DNA of 64,000 bases. Origin: Bin87 sp963666865. Its GTDB lineage: Bacteria; Chloroflexota; Dehalococcoidia; Lucifugimonadales; UBA3495. Shown one piece after another: positions 1 through 8,398 of the stretch. Location of the stretch: contig OY763072.1 in NCBI GenBank assembly GCA_963666865.1, positions 3,472,001 to 3,536,000 of the forward strand. Direction: 5' to 3'. The position numbers and the translations under genes were made by a program. Within the stretch, counting starts at the first letter, position 1; each line of letters opens with the position of its first letter. Below the pieces are notes generated by a model. It was given only the letters and a program-made list of their open reading frames with translations, was not told the DNA's origin and did no database searches.

Positions 1-847
1 CGCCATTGCCGCCCGCACCAGGCGCATCCGCACCGGGCTGGCGGTGCAGGTGCTGCCCCTGACCAACCCCCTGCGCGTGGCCGAGGAAGCCGCCACCGTT
101 GACCACATCAGCAAGGGCCGCTTCGAGTTCGGCATCGGGCGCAGCGGCCTCACCAAGTACTACCAGGGCTACAACATCCCCTACGCGGAGAGCCGGCCCC
201 GCTTCCTGGAGGCGCTGGATATCATCATGCAGGCGTGGCGGACTGACGAGTTCTCCTACGAGGGGCAGTTCCACTCCTACCAGGACGTTGCCGTGGTGCC
301 CAAGCCGTTCCAGCAGCCCTACCCGCCGGTGCGCGTGGCGGTGGCCGGCGAGGATACCTTCCCGCTGATTGGGCAGATGGGGCATCCTATATTCGTCAGC
401 GCCAACGCCGGCCGGGAACAGCTGATGGGCCGCATCGCGTCCTACGAGGAGGCGCGGGCCGCATCCGGTCACACTGGCCCCGCCGACATCGCCGTGCGCA
501 TCCCGGTCTATGCCGCCGAAACGACGGAGCAGGCCCACTCGGAGCCGGAGGCCAGCGCAATGTCAGCCATCCAGTACGCCGCCAGCGAGTTGGTCAAGAC
601 CGCCGCCAGCGAAGAGACCGCCGCTCGCATTCGCCAGACGGCCAACACGCCCTACTCTCAAGTTTTGCAGCAGCGGGTGGTGTTCGGCACGCCGGCCGAA
701 ATCGTGGAACGGTTCAAGGGCTACCAGGAGGACTTCGGCGCCACCGGCGTGGTGATGGAAGTGAACTACGGCGGGCGCATCCCCTACGACCGGGTCAGGA
801 ATTCGCTGCGGCTGATCAGCGAGCAGGTGATGCCGCACTTCAAGTGA
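1..847 (+). CDS. LLM-class flavin-dependent oxidoreductase (5' partial)
   Basis: The reading frame is open from base 2 at the window edge, so the N-terminus lies outside; a GTG at 44 is internal. The protein resembles the TIM-barrel bacterial luciferase-like monooxygenases, which use reduced flavin (FMNH2 or F420) and oxygen to oxidise organic substrates. Visible family features are the early 'PLRVAEEAATVDHISKGR' segment followed by 'FEFGIGRSG', and the C-terminal 'GTPAEIVERFKGYQ' segment typical of the end of the barrel. A paralogue of the same superfamily lies at 41918-43117. The substrate cannot be told from sequence. Confidence 0.85.
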   Translation, partial: AIAARTRRIRTGLAVQVLPLTNPLRVAEEAATVDHISKGRFEFGIGRSGLTKYYQGYNIPYAESRPRFLEALDIIMQAWRTDEFSYEGQFHSYQDVAVVPKPFQQPYPPVRVAVAGEDTFPLIGQMGHPIFVSANAGREQLMGRIASYEEARAASGHTGPADIAVRIPVYAAETTEQAHSEPEASAMSAIQYAASELVKTAASEETAARIRQTANTPYSQVLQQRVVFGTPAEIVERFKGYQEDFGATGVVMEVNYGGRIPYDRVRNSLRLISEQVMPHFK

Positions 848-870
848 AGGGGCGGATCGACTTAACCTTT

Positions 871-957
871 CATTGCGAGCGAAGAGCGGCAATCTCGTCG
901 CCGGAGGACACGCCGCTCAATCGGCGAGATTGCCACGTCGCTGCGCTCCTCGCAATG
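871..957. repeat. dispersed inverted-repeat element (cattgcgag type)
   Basis: Two arms of about 30 bases (871-898 and 923-957) are near-perfect reverse complements, starting 'cattgcgagcgaagagcgg' and ending 'gctcctcgcaatg'. The element fills most of the gap between the flavin oxidoreductase and the next gene and could fold into a long hairpin. Repeats of this kind are widespread in bacterial genomes; this is the only copy seen in the window. Confidence 0.75.
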
Positions 958-988
958 ACGATATGAATGAGTCGCGAGCGAAACGCGG

Positions 989-1720
989 CTATACTCCGGC
1001 CAATTCGGCAGTCAGCCAGGACTCCCACTCCGAAGTCTGTTTGGTCATTTCATCCAGCTCAGTTTGGAACTGGGCGAGCCCGTCGGCCAATTCGGCGCGG
1101 GCTTTTTTGACCTTTTTGTACTCGCTCCACACAGTCCAGGCGGCCAGGGCGGGACCGATGACCAGGCCCACTATGGAAACCGCGCTGAGGGCGAAACGCA
1201 AGCCCGTGGATGCGGCGATAGAGCCGGTGGCGCCGCCCCCGAACGTGGCGAACCTGGGCATGAAAGTGACGGTGCGGGCGACGAAGGGCTGAACGGAGCG
1301 TATTATGGGCGCGGACGAGGTTTTCCACACCGTGGAGGCCGCGAAACTGGCCCCGTGACGCCCCACGATAGTCACCGAAGACCCGCCGGGACGCTGCTCA
1401 AGCAACGCTGCTTTTTTTCGGGTGGGCAGTCGGGCGCGGATTCTGGAGCGCATTTGGGACCAACGCCCTTGCTCCACCTCGGGTTCGGGTTGTGGCAGCA
1501 ACGCGGCCGGCAGATCCGGTTCGGGCAGACCCAACTGGACGCACAATTCCAGTTGGCGGTCGTATTGGCGCTGCATCGCCTGGACGTGCTGCTCCCTGGC
1601 ATCCGCCAGTTCCTGGTGCAACTGGGTCAGCTTGCGGTGGGCGCGCACCTTACTGGCCGCTTGTATGGCGGCGGAGCCACCGGCCAGGGCGATGGGCAGG
1701 AGTATGACGGGCAATGGCAT
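989..1720 (-). CDS. hypothetical membrane protein with coiled coil
   Basis: This 243-residue protein is not recognised. The ATG at 1720 is preferred because the protein then begins with a hydrophobic stretch (MPLPVILLPIALAGG), giving a membrane anchor. A charged, helix-forming segment rich in Q, E and R follows (about residues 20-60). Later come a Gly/Ala/Val-rich hydrophobic region (about 155-200) that could be one or two membrane helices and a charged C-terminal helix. The pattern suggests an anchored protein with coiled-coil segments. The frame is also open upstream to 1831, but that extension looks non-coding. Confidence 0.5.
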   Translation of the reverse strand: MPLPVILLPIALAGGSAAIQAASKVRAHRKLTQLHQELADAREQHVQAMQRQYDRQLELCVQLGLPEPDLPAALLPQPEPEVEQGRWSQMRSRIRARLPTRKKAALLEQRPGGSSVTIVGRHGASFAASTVWKTSSAPIIRSVQPFVARTVTFMPRFATFGGGATGSIAASTGLRFALSAVSIVGLVIGPALAAWTVWSEYKKVKKARAELADGLAQFQTELDEMTKQTSEWESWLTAELAGV

Positions 1721-1831
1721 GGCGGTTAAGGTCGGACAAGAGAGTCTAACTAAATTGTATGGATAGTTTGGCGTCCTGTACAGCGGGGATGAACTGCCAG
1801 GTTCGGCGAACGCGCAAGACTCTATGCTCAA

Positions 1832-2854
1832 TCAAGTTGTCGCGAGATCAAGCAGGCTCGGATGTGGCGGGCTTTGGTGAAACGGGCACCGCTGACAGAT
1901 CTCCTCAATACTCTCGTCCTCTTGGAGGTGTGAAGGGATGGTATCCAAGTAGTTGCAGTAGTACCGGTACGTATCGCTCCGGGCCTGGAATGCCCGCTCG
2001 CACCTGTTCCTTCTTACTTGGGGATCAGGATTGGGTTCGGTAAAGGACCCGCCGGTGACCAGTTCGTACAGCGTGCGGTCTATAGCAGAGGCACGTTCAG
2101 CCTGGGGCGCAGATTCCTCCCAAGCCGACGATCTTTCCAGTTGCGCCATCTCCATCAGCGCGTGATAGTAGATGTTGACGCCGTAGTCGGCCAACTGTGC
2201 CAGAGCGATTGCGATGTACGTCAGCCTCCGGCCCGCATCCGTAGCAGCCGGTGTTCCGGAGAGGTCCAGTTCACACAGCGCGTTTACGGCGTCGGCCAAG
2301 TCCAGCATCATTCGGCGGGCCGGGGGACCAGGATTGCGGGGCGGGTCGGCGGTGACGAGCACAGGCGCTTGGTGTCCCGGGTCGGGCCGGTAGTGCAGGT
2401 CGGCGAATTGGCGGATCACCAACGGGCAACCCAGGCAGGGAAAGGTAGCTTCGTTGATAACCCGTTCGCAGAGATAGTGGCCAGAGTACCCGTCGCTGTA
2501 GCAGACCTGCATACAGTCTTCCTCGCTGTCCGGCCGGCAGTCGTAGATACCTTCGAGTTCGTCTTCGGTCAGGTTCAACGTGTGCGACAGGCCGGCGTTT
2601 TCGATGTCTGACGCCAAATCAGCCGTGGTTGAGGGGTCGGGTATTCTCAACACCACCGCCAGCGCGGCCAAATGATGCCCAACCAAGCGGTTTGTTTCCA
2701 ACGCCTGGCGTACGCCGGACCCGGTCAGGGATTCGTTGGGTTGCTCCGCCAGGTTGCTGGAAACCAGATTAGACGCCAGTTCATACAGCCTGATGGCAGT
2801 GGCGACCAAGATTTCGGAATGGTTTTGTGCTTCCGCCATATTGGATTTATCCAC
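1832..2854 (-). CDS. hypothetical cysteine-rich protein
   Basis: A 340-residue protein of unknown function. It has two clusters of cysteines: one in the first half (CRPDSEEDCMQVC ... CLGC) and one near the C-terminus (YYC ... EEICQRC). These could bind zinc or an iron-sulfur cluster. The N-terminal part is rich in Leu/Ala helices. A start at 2839 (MAEAQNH) is equally possible. It ends just upstream of the membrane protein at 989-1720, so the two could be co-transcribed. Confidence 0.5.
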   Translation of the reverse strand: MDKSNMAEAQNHSEILVATAIRLYELASNLVSSNLAEQPNESLTGSGVRQALETNRLVGHHLAALAVVLRIPDPSTTADLASDIENAGLSHTLNLTEDELEGIYDCRPDSEEDCMQVCYSDGYSGHYLCERVINEATFPCLGCPLVIRQFADLHYRPDPGHQAPVLVTADPPRNPGPPARRMMLDLADAVNALCELDLSGTPAATDAGRRLTYIAIALAQLADYGVNIYYHALMEMAQLERSSAWEESAPQAERASAIDRTLYELVTGGSFTEPNPDPQVRRNRCERAFQARSDTYRYYCNYLDTIPSHLQEDESIEEICQRCPFHQSPPHPSLLDLATT

Positions 2855-2896
2855 ATGGGGTCGAGAAGTTCACACTCATACGGGGTGCAATCTCAA

Positions 2897-3340
2897 TTAC
2901 CAACGCTGGCCGGGAACGCGCTCCTGCAATACTTCGCCGAACAGGGTTAGCACCTGGTCGATCTGCAAGACGACGATGGCGCCCTGGCTGTCGGCCAGGT
3001 AACGTTCGTTGACCAGGCCTGACTGGAGCAGACGGTCGGTCATCTCCTCGAATACGGAACCGTCCCGGTGGACGCTGGCGGTGCAGCGGAACTTCCAGCC
3101 GGCGTCCCGGTCAGTGTTGCGGAAGAGGACGATTACCTTGGGGTTCTCCTCGATATGATCCAGTGGGTTGCGGCCGGTGCGGTCGCGATAGATCAGGGTG
3201 CCTTCGCCGACCGTCAGGACGGTGCCGATGTAGCCACAATTAGGCGTCCCATCAGAGCCGGCGGTGCCGACGATGCAGGGGTAGCCGTCATCCCGCGCTC
3301 GGTTAATCAGCTGCGTCATTTCTTCGGTCAACTGGATCAT
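2897..3340 (-). CDS. pyridoxamine 5'-phosphate oxidase family protein
   Basis: A 147-residue protein with the flavin-binding split-barrel fold of the PNPOx-like family. It has the typical order: N-terminal helix, 'GYPCIVGTAGSDGTPNCGYIGT', a strand ending 'YRDRTGRNPLDHIEENPKV' where FMN or F420 phosphate is usually held, and 'VIVLFRN'. Members bind FMN, F420 or haem and often act as small reductases; the substrate is unknown. The ATG at 3340 is chosen because GGAGG lies just upstream. It is divergent from the cupin-globin gene at 3434. Confidence 0.75.
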   Translation of the reverse strand: MIQLTEEMTQLINRARDDGYPCIVGTAGSDGTPNCGYIGTVLTVGEGTLIYRDRTGRNPLDHIEENPKVIVLFRNTDRDAGWKFRCTASVHRDGSVFEEMTDRLLQSGLVNERYLADSQGAIVVLQIDQVLTLFGEVLQERVPGQRW

Positions 3341-3394
3341 TTGATACCTCCGGCTAGTCCACGTAATCGCCCGGCAATACGGTGATGGCAACGT

Positions 3395-3400
3395 TATAAT
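3395..3400 (+). promoter_or_regulatory. candidate -10 box for the cupin-globin gene
   Basis: TATAAT lies 33 bases before the ATG at 3434, and AGGAGG follows at 3421-3426. No good -35 hexamer is visible, so this is a weak promoter call. It sits in the divergent gap with the PNPOx-family gene. Confidence 0.35.
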
Positions 3401-3433
3401 ACCAACAGTGTCACGTTACAAGGAGGGCGAGGG

Positions 3434-4141
3434 ATGGTTGAACGACTGCCCCCGGGGTTGGTTCCCAGCGGCGGCTCACTTAACTTCACGGAGAAAACGC
3501 TCCCGGATGCCTTCAAGGCGGAGCATGAACTGGCTACCGGTCGCTGGGGTGTGCTCCACGTATTCGACGGTTGCCTGCGCTACGTGAACCTGGAGACCGG
3601 CGCGGAACGCATGGTCAGCGCGCCCGACTTGGTGGTGATTCGGCCGGAACTGCTGCACCGGGTGTCGGTTGATGGGCCGGTGCAGTGTCGCGTGGACTTC
3701 TTCCGCGAAGCGGACGCCGACCCCGCCATTCGTACACCGGGCGAATTCGCGGATGAGGACGTGCGCCGAAGTTTTGACCGGTGTGAAGCAACCGGGGGGT
3801 TCGCCGAGATATTTTACAACCTGTTTCTGAGATCCTCCCCTGAAGTAGAGCCTTTCTTCGCGGAGACGGACTTCGACAAGCAGCGACACGTGCTGCGCGA
3901 CTCGGTGCACATGATGGTTACGCGGGACGTGGCGGAACCCCGGATGCGCGCCATGCTGGACCAGCTGGGACTGGCGCACAGCCGCAATGAATACAACGTC
4001 CTGCCGCGACTATACGAACTGTGGCTGGACAGCATTTGCGAAACCGTTGAGATGCTGGACCCGGAGTGGGACGCGGAACTGGAGCGCAAATGGCGGGCCC
4101 GGCTGCGCCCCGGCCTGCAAATCATCATGGCCGCCTATTAG
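3434..4141 (+). CDS. DUF1971 cupin-globin fusion protein
   Basis: A 235-residue protein with two parts. Residues 1-92 match the DUF1971 small cupin seen in tellurite-resistance proteins: 'FTEKTLPDAFKAEH', 'GRWGVLHVFDGCLRYVNLETG' and 'RPELLHRVSVDGPVQCRVDFF'. Residues from about 122 look like a haem globin: 'IFYNLFLRSSPEVEPFF', then Q150 in the distal region, and a probable proximal histidine H182 in 'LGLAHSRNEYNVLPRLYELW'. A metal-binding cupin joined to a globin suggests sensing or handling of oxygen, nitric oxide or a redox stress, but that is inference. A strong ribosome site (AGGAGGG) precedes the ATG. Confidence 0.65.
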   Translation: MVERLPPGLVPSGGSLNFTEKTLPDAFKAEHELATGRWGVLHVFDGCLRYVNLETGAERMVSAPDLVVIRPELLHRVSVDGPVQCRVDFFREADADPAIRTPGEFADEDVRRSFDRCEATGGFAEIFYNLFLRSSPEVEPFFAETDFDKQRHVLRDSVHMMVTRDVAEPRMRAMLDQLGLAHSRNEYNVLPRLYELWLDSICETVEMLDPEWDAELERKWRARLRPGLQIIMAAY

Positions 4142-4158
4142 GCCAGCCCCCGCGCTCG

Positions 4159-5214
4159 CTATCCGGCGTTCAGGTACTCAACGGCGCGGCGGTGGCTTTC
4201 CAGCAGGCCGGAAACGCGGGTCGGGTCGGTGCGGCCCCAGCCGCATTCGGTGGCGACGCTGAAGGACGGGAGGAAACGGCGGGCCGTATCGCTACGGGCG
4301 CGGTCGCCGGGTTCGTCTTCGTAGTGGATCAAGCCCAGCGCCACCTCGGTGTCGGCTGACAGCGCCAGGTCGTTGAGCGGCTGGAAGTAGGCATCGTCGG
4401 AGCGGTCCCGGGGGACGGGCATATGGATGAAGTCCAGGCGACGGTCGAGGTTCACCGCCAGGCTGTTGGCGATTTCCACGAGGAAGCCCATGTCTTCCGG
4501 CATCACGAGATGCTCGTCGCGGGGCGAGCCGTAGCAGAGGTGGTACCCCAAGTCCACGGAGGCGGGTACAGCTTCGCCCAGCCGGCCCAACTCAGCGAAG
4601 ATCTGCTCCTTATAGTCGGCGGGACGGTGGGAAAAGTAGTCCTCGAAAATCAGCACTTCCTGGCAGACGTCCCACTGGATGGACAGCCGGTGGTGAGGAG
4701 TAGAGTCCAGGATCTCCGCCACGGCGGCCAGCAGCGAGCGCTCGTAGGCCGGGATATAGGCATCGCGGGCGCTGGGGCTGACGTACATATAGGCGGTAGC
4801 CATGGGCGTAGGCAGGGACACCTGGAACCGGGTATCTGCGCCGATGACGCCCTCGGCCTGGAGGCGGGTGTACAGATCGAAGGACTCCAGCGCGGCTTCG
4901 GCGTAGCCGGTGGGGAAGTCCATCGTGGCCGGGTCAACGCCGGGCTTGAAGCGGAGGTACGGCGTTTCCCGGAGCAGTTGGCCGTCCCACTGGTAGAGGG
5001 CATAGGGCGGTTCGTCCGCGTCCAACTCCATAGCGGGGTGCTCCTCCAGCATCTCCCGCTGGAACCAGATCCAGCGTCCGCGCCGGCCCGTTTCGCCGTC
5101 AGTGATGCGGCGCAGGCGCGGCCCCAAGGCTCGGCTGACAGTGCGGAAAACCGTTTCAGCGTCGGGCAGAGGGACGCTGCCGACGAGATGCGCTCCACTT
5201 TCACGAGCAGCCAT
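4159..5214 (-). CDS. MetE-like (cobalamin-independent methionine synthase superfamily) protein
   Basis: A 351-residue protein resembling the C-terminal barrel of cobalamin-independent methionine synthase and its uncharacterised relatives. Visible are 'HLVGSVPLPDAETVFRTV' at the N-terminus, 'RRITDGETGRRGRWIWFQ', 'QVSLPTPMATAYMYV' and 'LSIQWDVCQEV'. The late 'DLGYHLCYGSPRDEH' region carries the His and Cys typical of zinc ligands in the family. True methyl transfer to homocysteine is not assured, since many such paralogues have unknown substrates. The start at 5214 has GGAAGG upstream. It begins 10 bases after the end of the dipeptidase gene, so the two form an operon. Confidence 0.65.
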   Translation of the reverse strand: MAARESGAHLVGSVPLPDAETVFRTVSRALGPRLRRITDGETGRRGRWIWFQREMLEEHPAMELDADEPPYALYQWDGQLLRETPYLRFKPGVDPATMDFPTGYAEAALESFDLYTRLQAEGVIGADTRFQVSLPTPMATAYMYVSPSARDAYIPAYERSLLAAVAEILDSTPHHRLSIQWDVCQEVLIFEDYFSHRPADYKEQIFAELGRLGEAVPASVDLGYHLCYGSPRDEHLVMPEDMGFLVEIANSLAVNLDRRLDFIHMPVPRDRSDDAYFQPLNDLALSADTEVALGLIHYEDEPGDRARSDTARRFLPSFSVATECGWGRTDPTRVSGLLESHRRAVEYLNAG

Positions 5215-5224
5215 ATCGCCTTCC

Positions 5225-6340
5225 CTATGCCATGACGCGGCGGAAGTAGTCCAGGGCGTTGCCGCCGATGATCTTGAGCACGTCCTCGTCGGAATGGCCA
5301 CGGCGAATCAGGCCGCGCACGATGTTCTTGCCGTCGGCCGGCGACTCCAGGCCGTTGAGGTAGGGAGCCGGAAGCATGTCCGGCGTGCGGCCCAGGAGGA
5401 CGCGGTGGAAGCCCACGTGGTCGCCGACGGTGGTGTCGGTGCCGATGCCCACGTGGTCAACGCCGACGAGGTTCACCATGTAGTCGTAATGGTCGAGGAC
5501 GCACTCGATGTCCTGCTCTGGGTCGTCGCTGAGGGAGTTGGGCACCGCCGTGATGCAGACCAGGCCGCCGTTGCGGGCGCAGGCCAGCAGTTCCTCGTCC
5601 TTGCGAGTGCGGCCGTTGGGACGCAGGGTGTAGGAGGCGTTGTGGCTGAAGACGGTGGGCGCGCGGGAGATCTCGATAGCGTCCATCGCCGTGGGCGTGG
5701 AGGCATGGGAGAGGTCCACGGCCATGCCCAGGTCGTTCATGCGGTGGACAACCTGGACGCCAAAGTCGCTCAGCCCGCCGGGGTTGCGCTCGGTCTGGCC
5801 GTCGCCGATGAAGTTGCGGCGGTTGTAGGTAATGCCGGCCAGGCGCACGCCCATGCCGTACAGGGCGTCCACCCGCTCGATGCGGTTGCCGATGGCCAGG
5901 TGTTCCAGGGTGGGCAGGAAGCCGATCCGTCCCTGCTGGCGGGCGGACAGGATCTCGTCGGCGTTGGTCACTCGGACCACGTCGTCCTGCTGGGCCACGT
6001 CGGCCAGCATTCCGCCCACCTCGGCGGCGATGTCCTCGTATTCCATGAAGGACATATCCGTCGTGCTCTTGAATCCGCTGAAGGCGCTGGCCGTGGTGAC
6101 CGTGGACCACCCTCCGGCCTGCACGGCCTGGTAGCCGTAATGATAGCGGTCGTTGGTACGCAGGAACTCGATGAACAGGTCCATGTCGTCGGGCAGCACG
6201 AAAGGGTGCTGGTGAACGTCGATCATCACGGCCTGATCCATGATGTGCTGGAAACGGGTTTCCTCATCGCGGCCCAGGGGAACGGTGGACGAGGGTACGC
6301 GGCCCACCTCGCGGGCCAATGGGATGCCGGGCGTAGTCAT
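5225..6340 (-). CDS. membrane dipeptidase (renal dipeptidase, peptidase M19 family)
   Basis: A 371-residue zinc hydrolase of the amidohydrolase fold. The N-terminal metal site appears as 'MIDVHQHPFVL' (the family norm is D-x-H-x-D, so the last ligand differs). Later come 'GLSDFGVQVVHRMNDLGMAVDLSHAS', 'APTVFSHNAS' and 'GVDHVGIGTDT', all M19 landmarks. Members hydrolyse dipeptides or lactones. It is the first gene of a two-gene operon with the MetE-like protein. A putative leader or signal peptide is not evident, so it is probably cytoplasmic. Confidence 0.85.
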   Translation of the reverse strand: MTTPGIPLAREVGRVPSSTVPLGRDEETRFQHIMDQAVMIDVHQHPFVLPDDMDLFIEFLRTNDRYHYGYQAVQAGGWSTVTTASAFSGFKSTTDMSFMEYEDIAAEVGGMLADVAQQDDVVRVTNADEILSARQQGRIGFLPTLEHLAIGNRIERVDALYGMGVRLAGITYNRRNFIGDGQTERNPGGLSDFGVQVVHRMNDLGMAVDLSHASTPTAMDAIEISRAPTVFSHNASYTLRPNGRTRKDEELLACARNGGLVCITAVPNSLSDDPEQDIECVLDHYDYMVNLVGVDHVGIGTDTTVGDHVGFHRVLLGRTPDMLPAPYLNGLESPADGKNIVRGLIRRGHSDEDVLKIIGGNALDYFRRVMA

Positions 6341-6532
6341 AGGGCCGACCTCCGGTGGTGTGGATTGCCAAAATCATACAAAAATGTCTGGGGCATTCGT
6401 GCCTACATAAACCATCGCCCAAGATGCGATGCCGGCAATGGCATAGGCGACTCGCCTCGAAACAGATTGACCTATTGCACTTACCCGCCTAAAATCGCAA
6501 GGCGTAAACATTTTGTTGCCGAGTTTGATCTC

Positions 6533-7480
6533 ATGTTTGAGCAGCATATCAACCAACAAGACGCGGTTCTAGGCGCGGCTGGGCATAGCGAACGGTTAGT
6601 TACGGGCATTCGCCGCGGCCGCATGTTGGATGATCTGGAATCGAAGGTCTCGGCCATCGAACGTGAGTTGGGAGAGGCGAGTTATCGCGCTCCCGGCATT
6701 CGCATCTTTGGTGGCGATTGCATTAAGCACTTGAGCGCATTGGCCAAGACTGATTTCGCAGCATTTGACCTGACAGTCACATCGCCTCCCTACAACATCG
6801 GTAAGGAGTACGAAGTCCATCGAAGTATTGAAGAATACATTGCGTGGTCCCGAGATTGGATCCATGCGGTATTCGACATTACCGCTCCATCAGGAGCATT
6901 TTGGCTTAACGTCGGTTACTTGCAGCTCAGCGGACGAGCCAAAGCGATTCCGATATCATATTTGATTTGGGAGCATATTCCATTTTACTTGTTGCAAGAA
7001 ATAGTATGGAACTACGGGGCGGGTGTCACCGCGCGAAAGACATTCTCTCCCAGGAATGAAAAGTTTTTATGGTACGTGAAAGATCCTCTCAGGTACACAT
7101 TCAACTTGGACGCGATACGTGATCCAGATGTCAAGTACCCTAAATCGAAAAAGAACGGTAAGCTTCGGAGTCACCCTCTAGGCAAAAATCCCACTGATGT
7201 GTGGAGGATTCCGAAAGTCACTTCGGGAAGAAACCGCAGTTCTAAAGAACGAACCGCACATCCAGCGCAATTTCCGGTGGCCGTGATTGAGAGAATCGTC
7301 ATGGGTTGCACCAATCCCGGAGATTTGGTTTTGGACCCATTCTTGGGGTCCGGGACAGTCGCGGAGGTATGCTTACGCACTGGACGAGCGTGTGTCGGGT
7401 TCGAAATTGAGCCCAAGTACATCGATATCGCGAGCAATCGCCTAGACGCTTGTGCACAGAATGCTCGCCTGTTTCAATAA
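6533..7480 (+). CDS. type II DNA methyltransferase, N4-cytosine type, partner of the ScaI-like enzyme
   Basis: A 315-residue methylase with catalytic motif TSPPYN at 83-88 and AdoMet-binding DPFLGSGT at 268-275. The catalytic-before-AdoMet order is that of beta-class enzymes, and S-P-P-Y usually marks N4-cytosine methylation. It protects the host at the sequence cut by the adjacent endonuclease. The ATG at 6533 is chosen because upstream codons look non-coding and AT-rich. Local composition is AT-richer than neighbouring genes, a sign of transfer. Its end faces the endonuclease end, 3 bases apart (convergent). Confidence 0.85.
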   Translation: MFEQHINQQDAVLGAAGHSERLVTGIRRGRMLDDLESKVSAIERELGEASYRAPGIRIFGGDCIKHLSALAKTDFAAFDLTVTSPPYNIGKEYEVHRSIEEYIAWSRDWIHAVFDITAPSGAFWLNVGYLQLSGRAKAIPISYLIWEHIPFYLLQEIVWNYGAGVTARKTFSPRNEKFLWYVKDPLRYTFNLDAIRDPDVKYPKSKKNGKLRSHPLGKNPTDVWRIPKVTSGRNRSSKERTAHPAQFPVAVIERIVMGCTNPGDLVLDPFLGSGTVAEVCLRTGRACVGFEIEPKYIDIASNRLDACAQNARLFQ

Positions 7481-7483
7481 GGC

Positions 7484-8074
7484 TCATGCTTCATACAGGG
7501 TAACAAACTTGTTCTTATAAGTTTCCGTGGACAGACGTGCCTGTTGACCAGATGCGGCAGTTTGACCAATCCAGTCAGTATGGTCTAGCCACCCAAAACG
7601 GATACGGATTATTTCCGGCCTACGCGCACTTTTGGCACTGCTGAATTTCTGGAAATTCACGGCTATGAAGTACCCTGCTTTTGACTTCCCTGAGTTCGTG
7701 GGTTGTTGAGCGTAGCTCCGATTACCAAAAATTTGATCCTTGTGGGACGAAGTTTTCAGCTCGACGGAATATCTGTCGCGATTGATGCAAACGATGTCTT
7801 TTTCGTCCTTGTTCTGGTTCTTTCTCCATGTCTTTGGATATTTGGTTTGCAGTTCATGCGGTATCAGTTCGTGCAAAAAGAGTCCCATGGCCTGAGGTGT
7901 AGGGGAAATATCTTGCCCGATTCTTAAGCCTCCGATCTGCGACTCAAAAATAGAGTTCCAACATCCAAGAACAACTTTCACAATTTGTTGCTGGTTCAAA
8001 GGATGCTCTTTGACCAATGATTTGGTCTTGGCGGGCCATTGCCGTTTTGGTATTCCGGTGTACGGACTTGTCAT
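7484..8074 (-). CDS. ScaI-family type II restriction endonuclease
   Basis: A 196-residue protein matching my memory of the ScaI family along most of its length. Landmarks are 'SPYTGIPKRQW', 'VLGCWNSIFESQIGGLRIG', 'MGLFLHELIPHELQTKYP', 'GNRSYAQQPT' and 'RFGWLDHTDWIGQ'. A PD-(D/E)XK type active site is visible: E91-K-D93 followed by E105-L-K107. If specificity follows ScaI, the target would be AGTACT, but this is inference. The gene overlaps the controller gene by four bases (ATGA), giving a C-R operon convergent with the methylase. Confidence 0.8.
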   Translation of the reverse strand: MTSPYTGIPKRQWPAKTKSLVKEHPLNQQQIVKVVLGCWNSIFESQIGGLRIGQDISPTPQAMGLFLHELIPHELQTKYPKTWRKNQNKDEKDIVCINRDRYSVELKTSSHKDQIFGNRSYAQQPTNSGKSKAGYFIAVNFQKFSSAKSARRPEIIRIRFGWLDHTDWIGQTAASGQQARLSTETYKNKFVTLYEA

Positions 8075-8292
8075 GATATGCCATCCAGAAGCGTCGAGGG
8101 AATGGTGTTTAAAGCGCGGGCGATTTTGACCATGTTGACCAGACTGACGTTGCGTTCTCCTCTTTCTACAGAACCAATGTAGGTTCTATGAAGGTCGGCT
8201 CTCTCCGCTAATTGCTCTTGAGATAAGCCGAGGATGCGCCGTCGATTGCTGACATTGGCCCCGAAAGTCTTGCGTACAATCTCAGGGTTCAT
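8071..8292 (-). CDS. XRE-type controller (C) protein of the restriction-modification system
   Basis: A 73-residue helix-turn-helix protein: 'LGLSQEQLAERADLHRTYIGSVERGERNVS' is the classic two-helix DNA-reading segment. Small Xre proteins directly upstream of, and overlapping, a restriction gene are controller proteins that delay endonuclease expression until methylation is complete. The four-base overlap with the endonuclease gene means the two are made from one message. A candidate operator lies upstream at 8331-8357. Confidence 0.8.
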   Translation of the reverse strand: MNPEIVRKTFGANVSNRRRILGLSQEQLAERADLHRTYIGSVERGERNVSLVNMVKIARALNTIPSTLLDGIS

Positions 8293-8330
8293 GGCAACTA
8301 TCCTAATGCGAAAATGGCCGTTGATATACA

Positions 8331-8357
8331 GACTTTAAGTAGCATGGACAGTAGTTT
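8331..8357 (-). promoter_or_regulatory. candidate C-box operator of the controller protein
   Basis: Read toward the controller gene, this stretch gives ACTACTGTC, six bases, then ACTTAAAGTC followed by TGT. Known controller operators have the form ACTTATAGTC-TGT with a second, similar half. The right half matches well and the left half poorly. It lies about 40 bases upstream of the controller start, where autoregulation would be expected. Confidence 0.4.
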
Positions 8358-8398
8358 GAAGAGTAGGATGTGATGTCGCCTAGGTTGGAGATTGAGCC

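Noticed and set aside
5102..6532. A long open frame continuing upstream of the first methylase
   Set aside because: It is antisense to the dipeptidase and MetE-like genes, whose protein motifs are clear; the frame is open only because of codon bias. The methylase starts at 6533.
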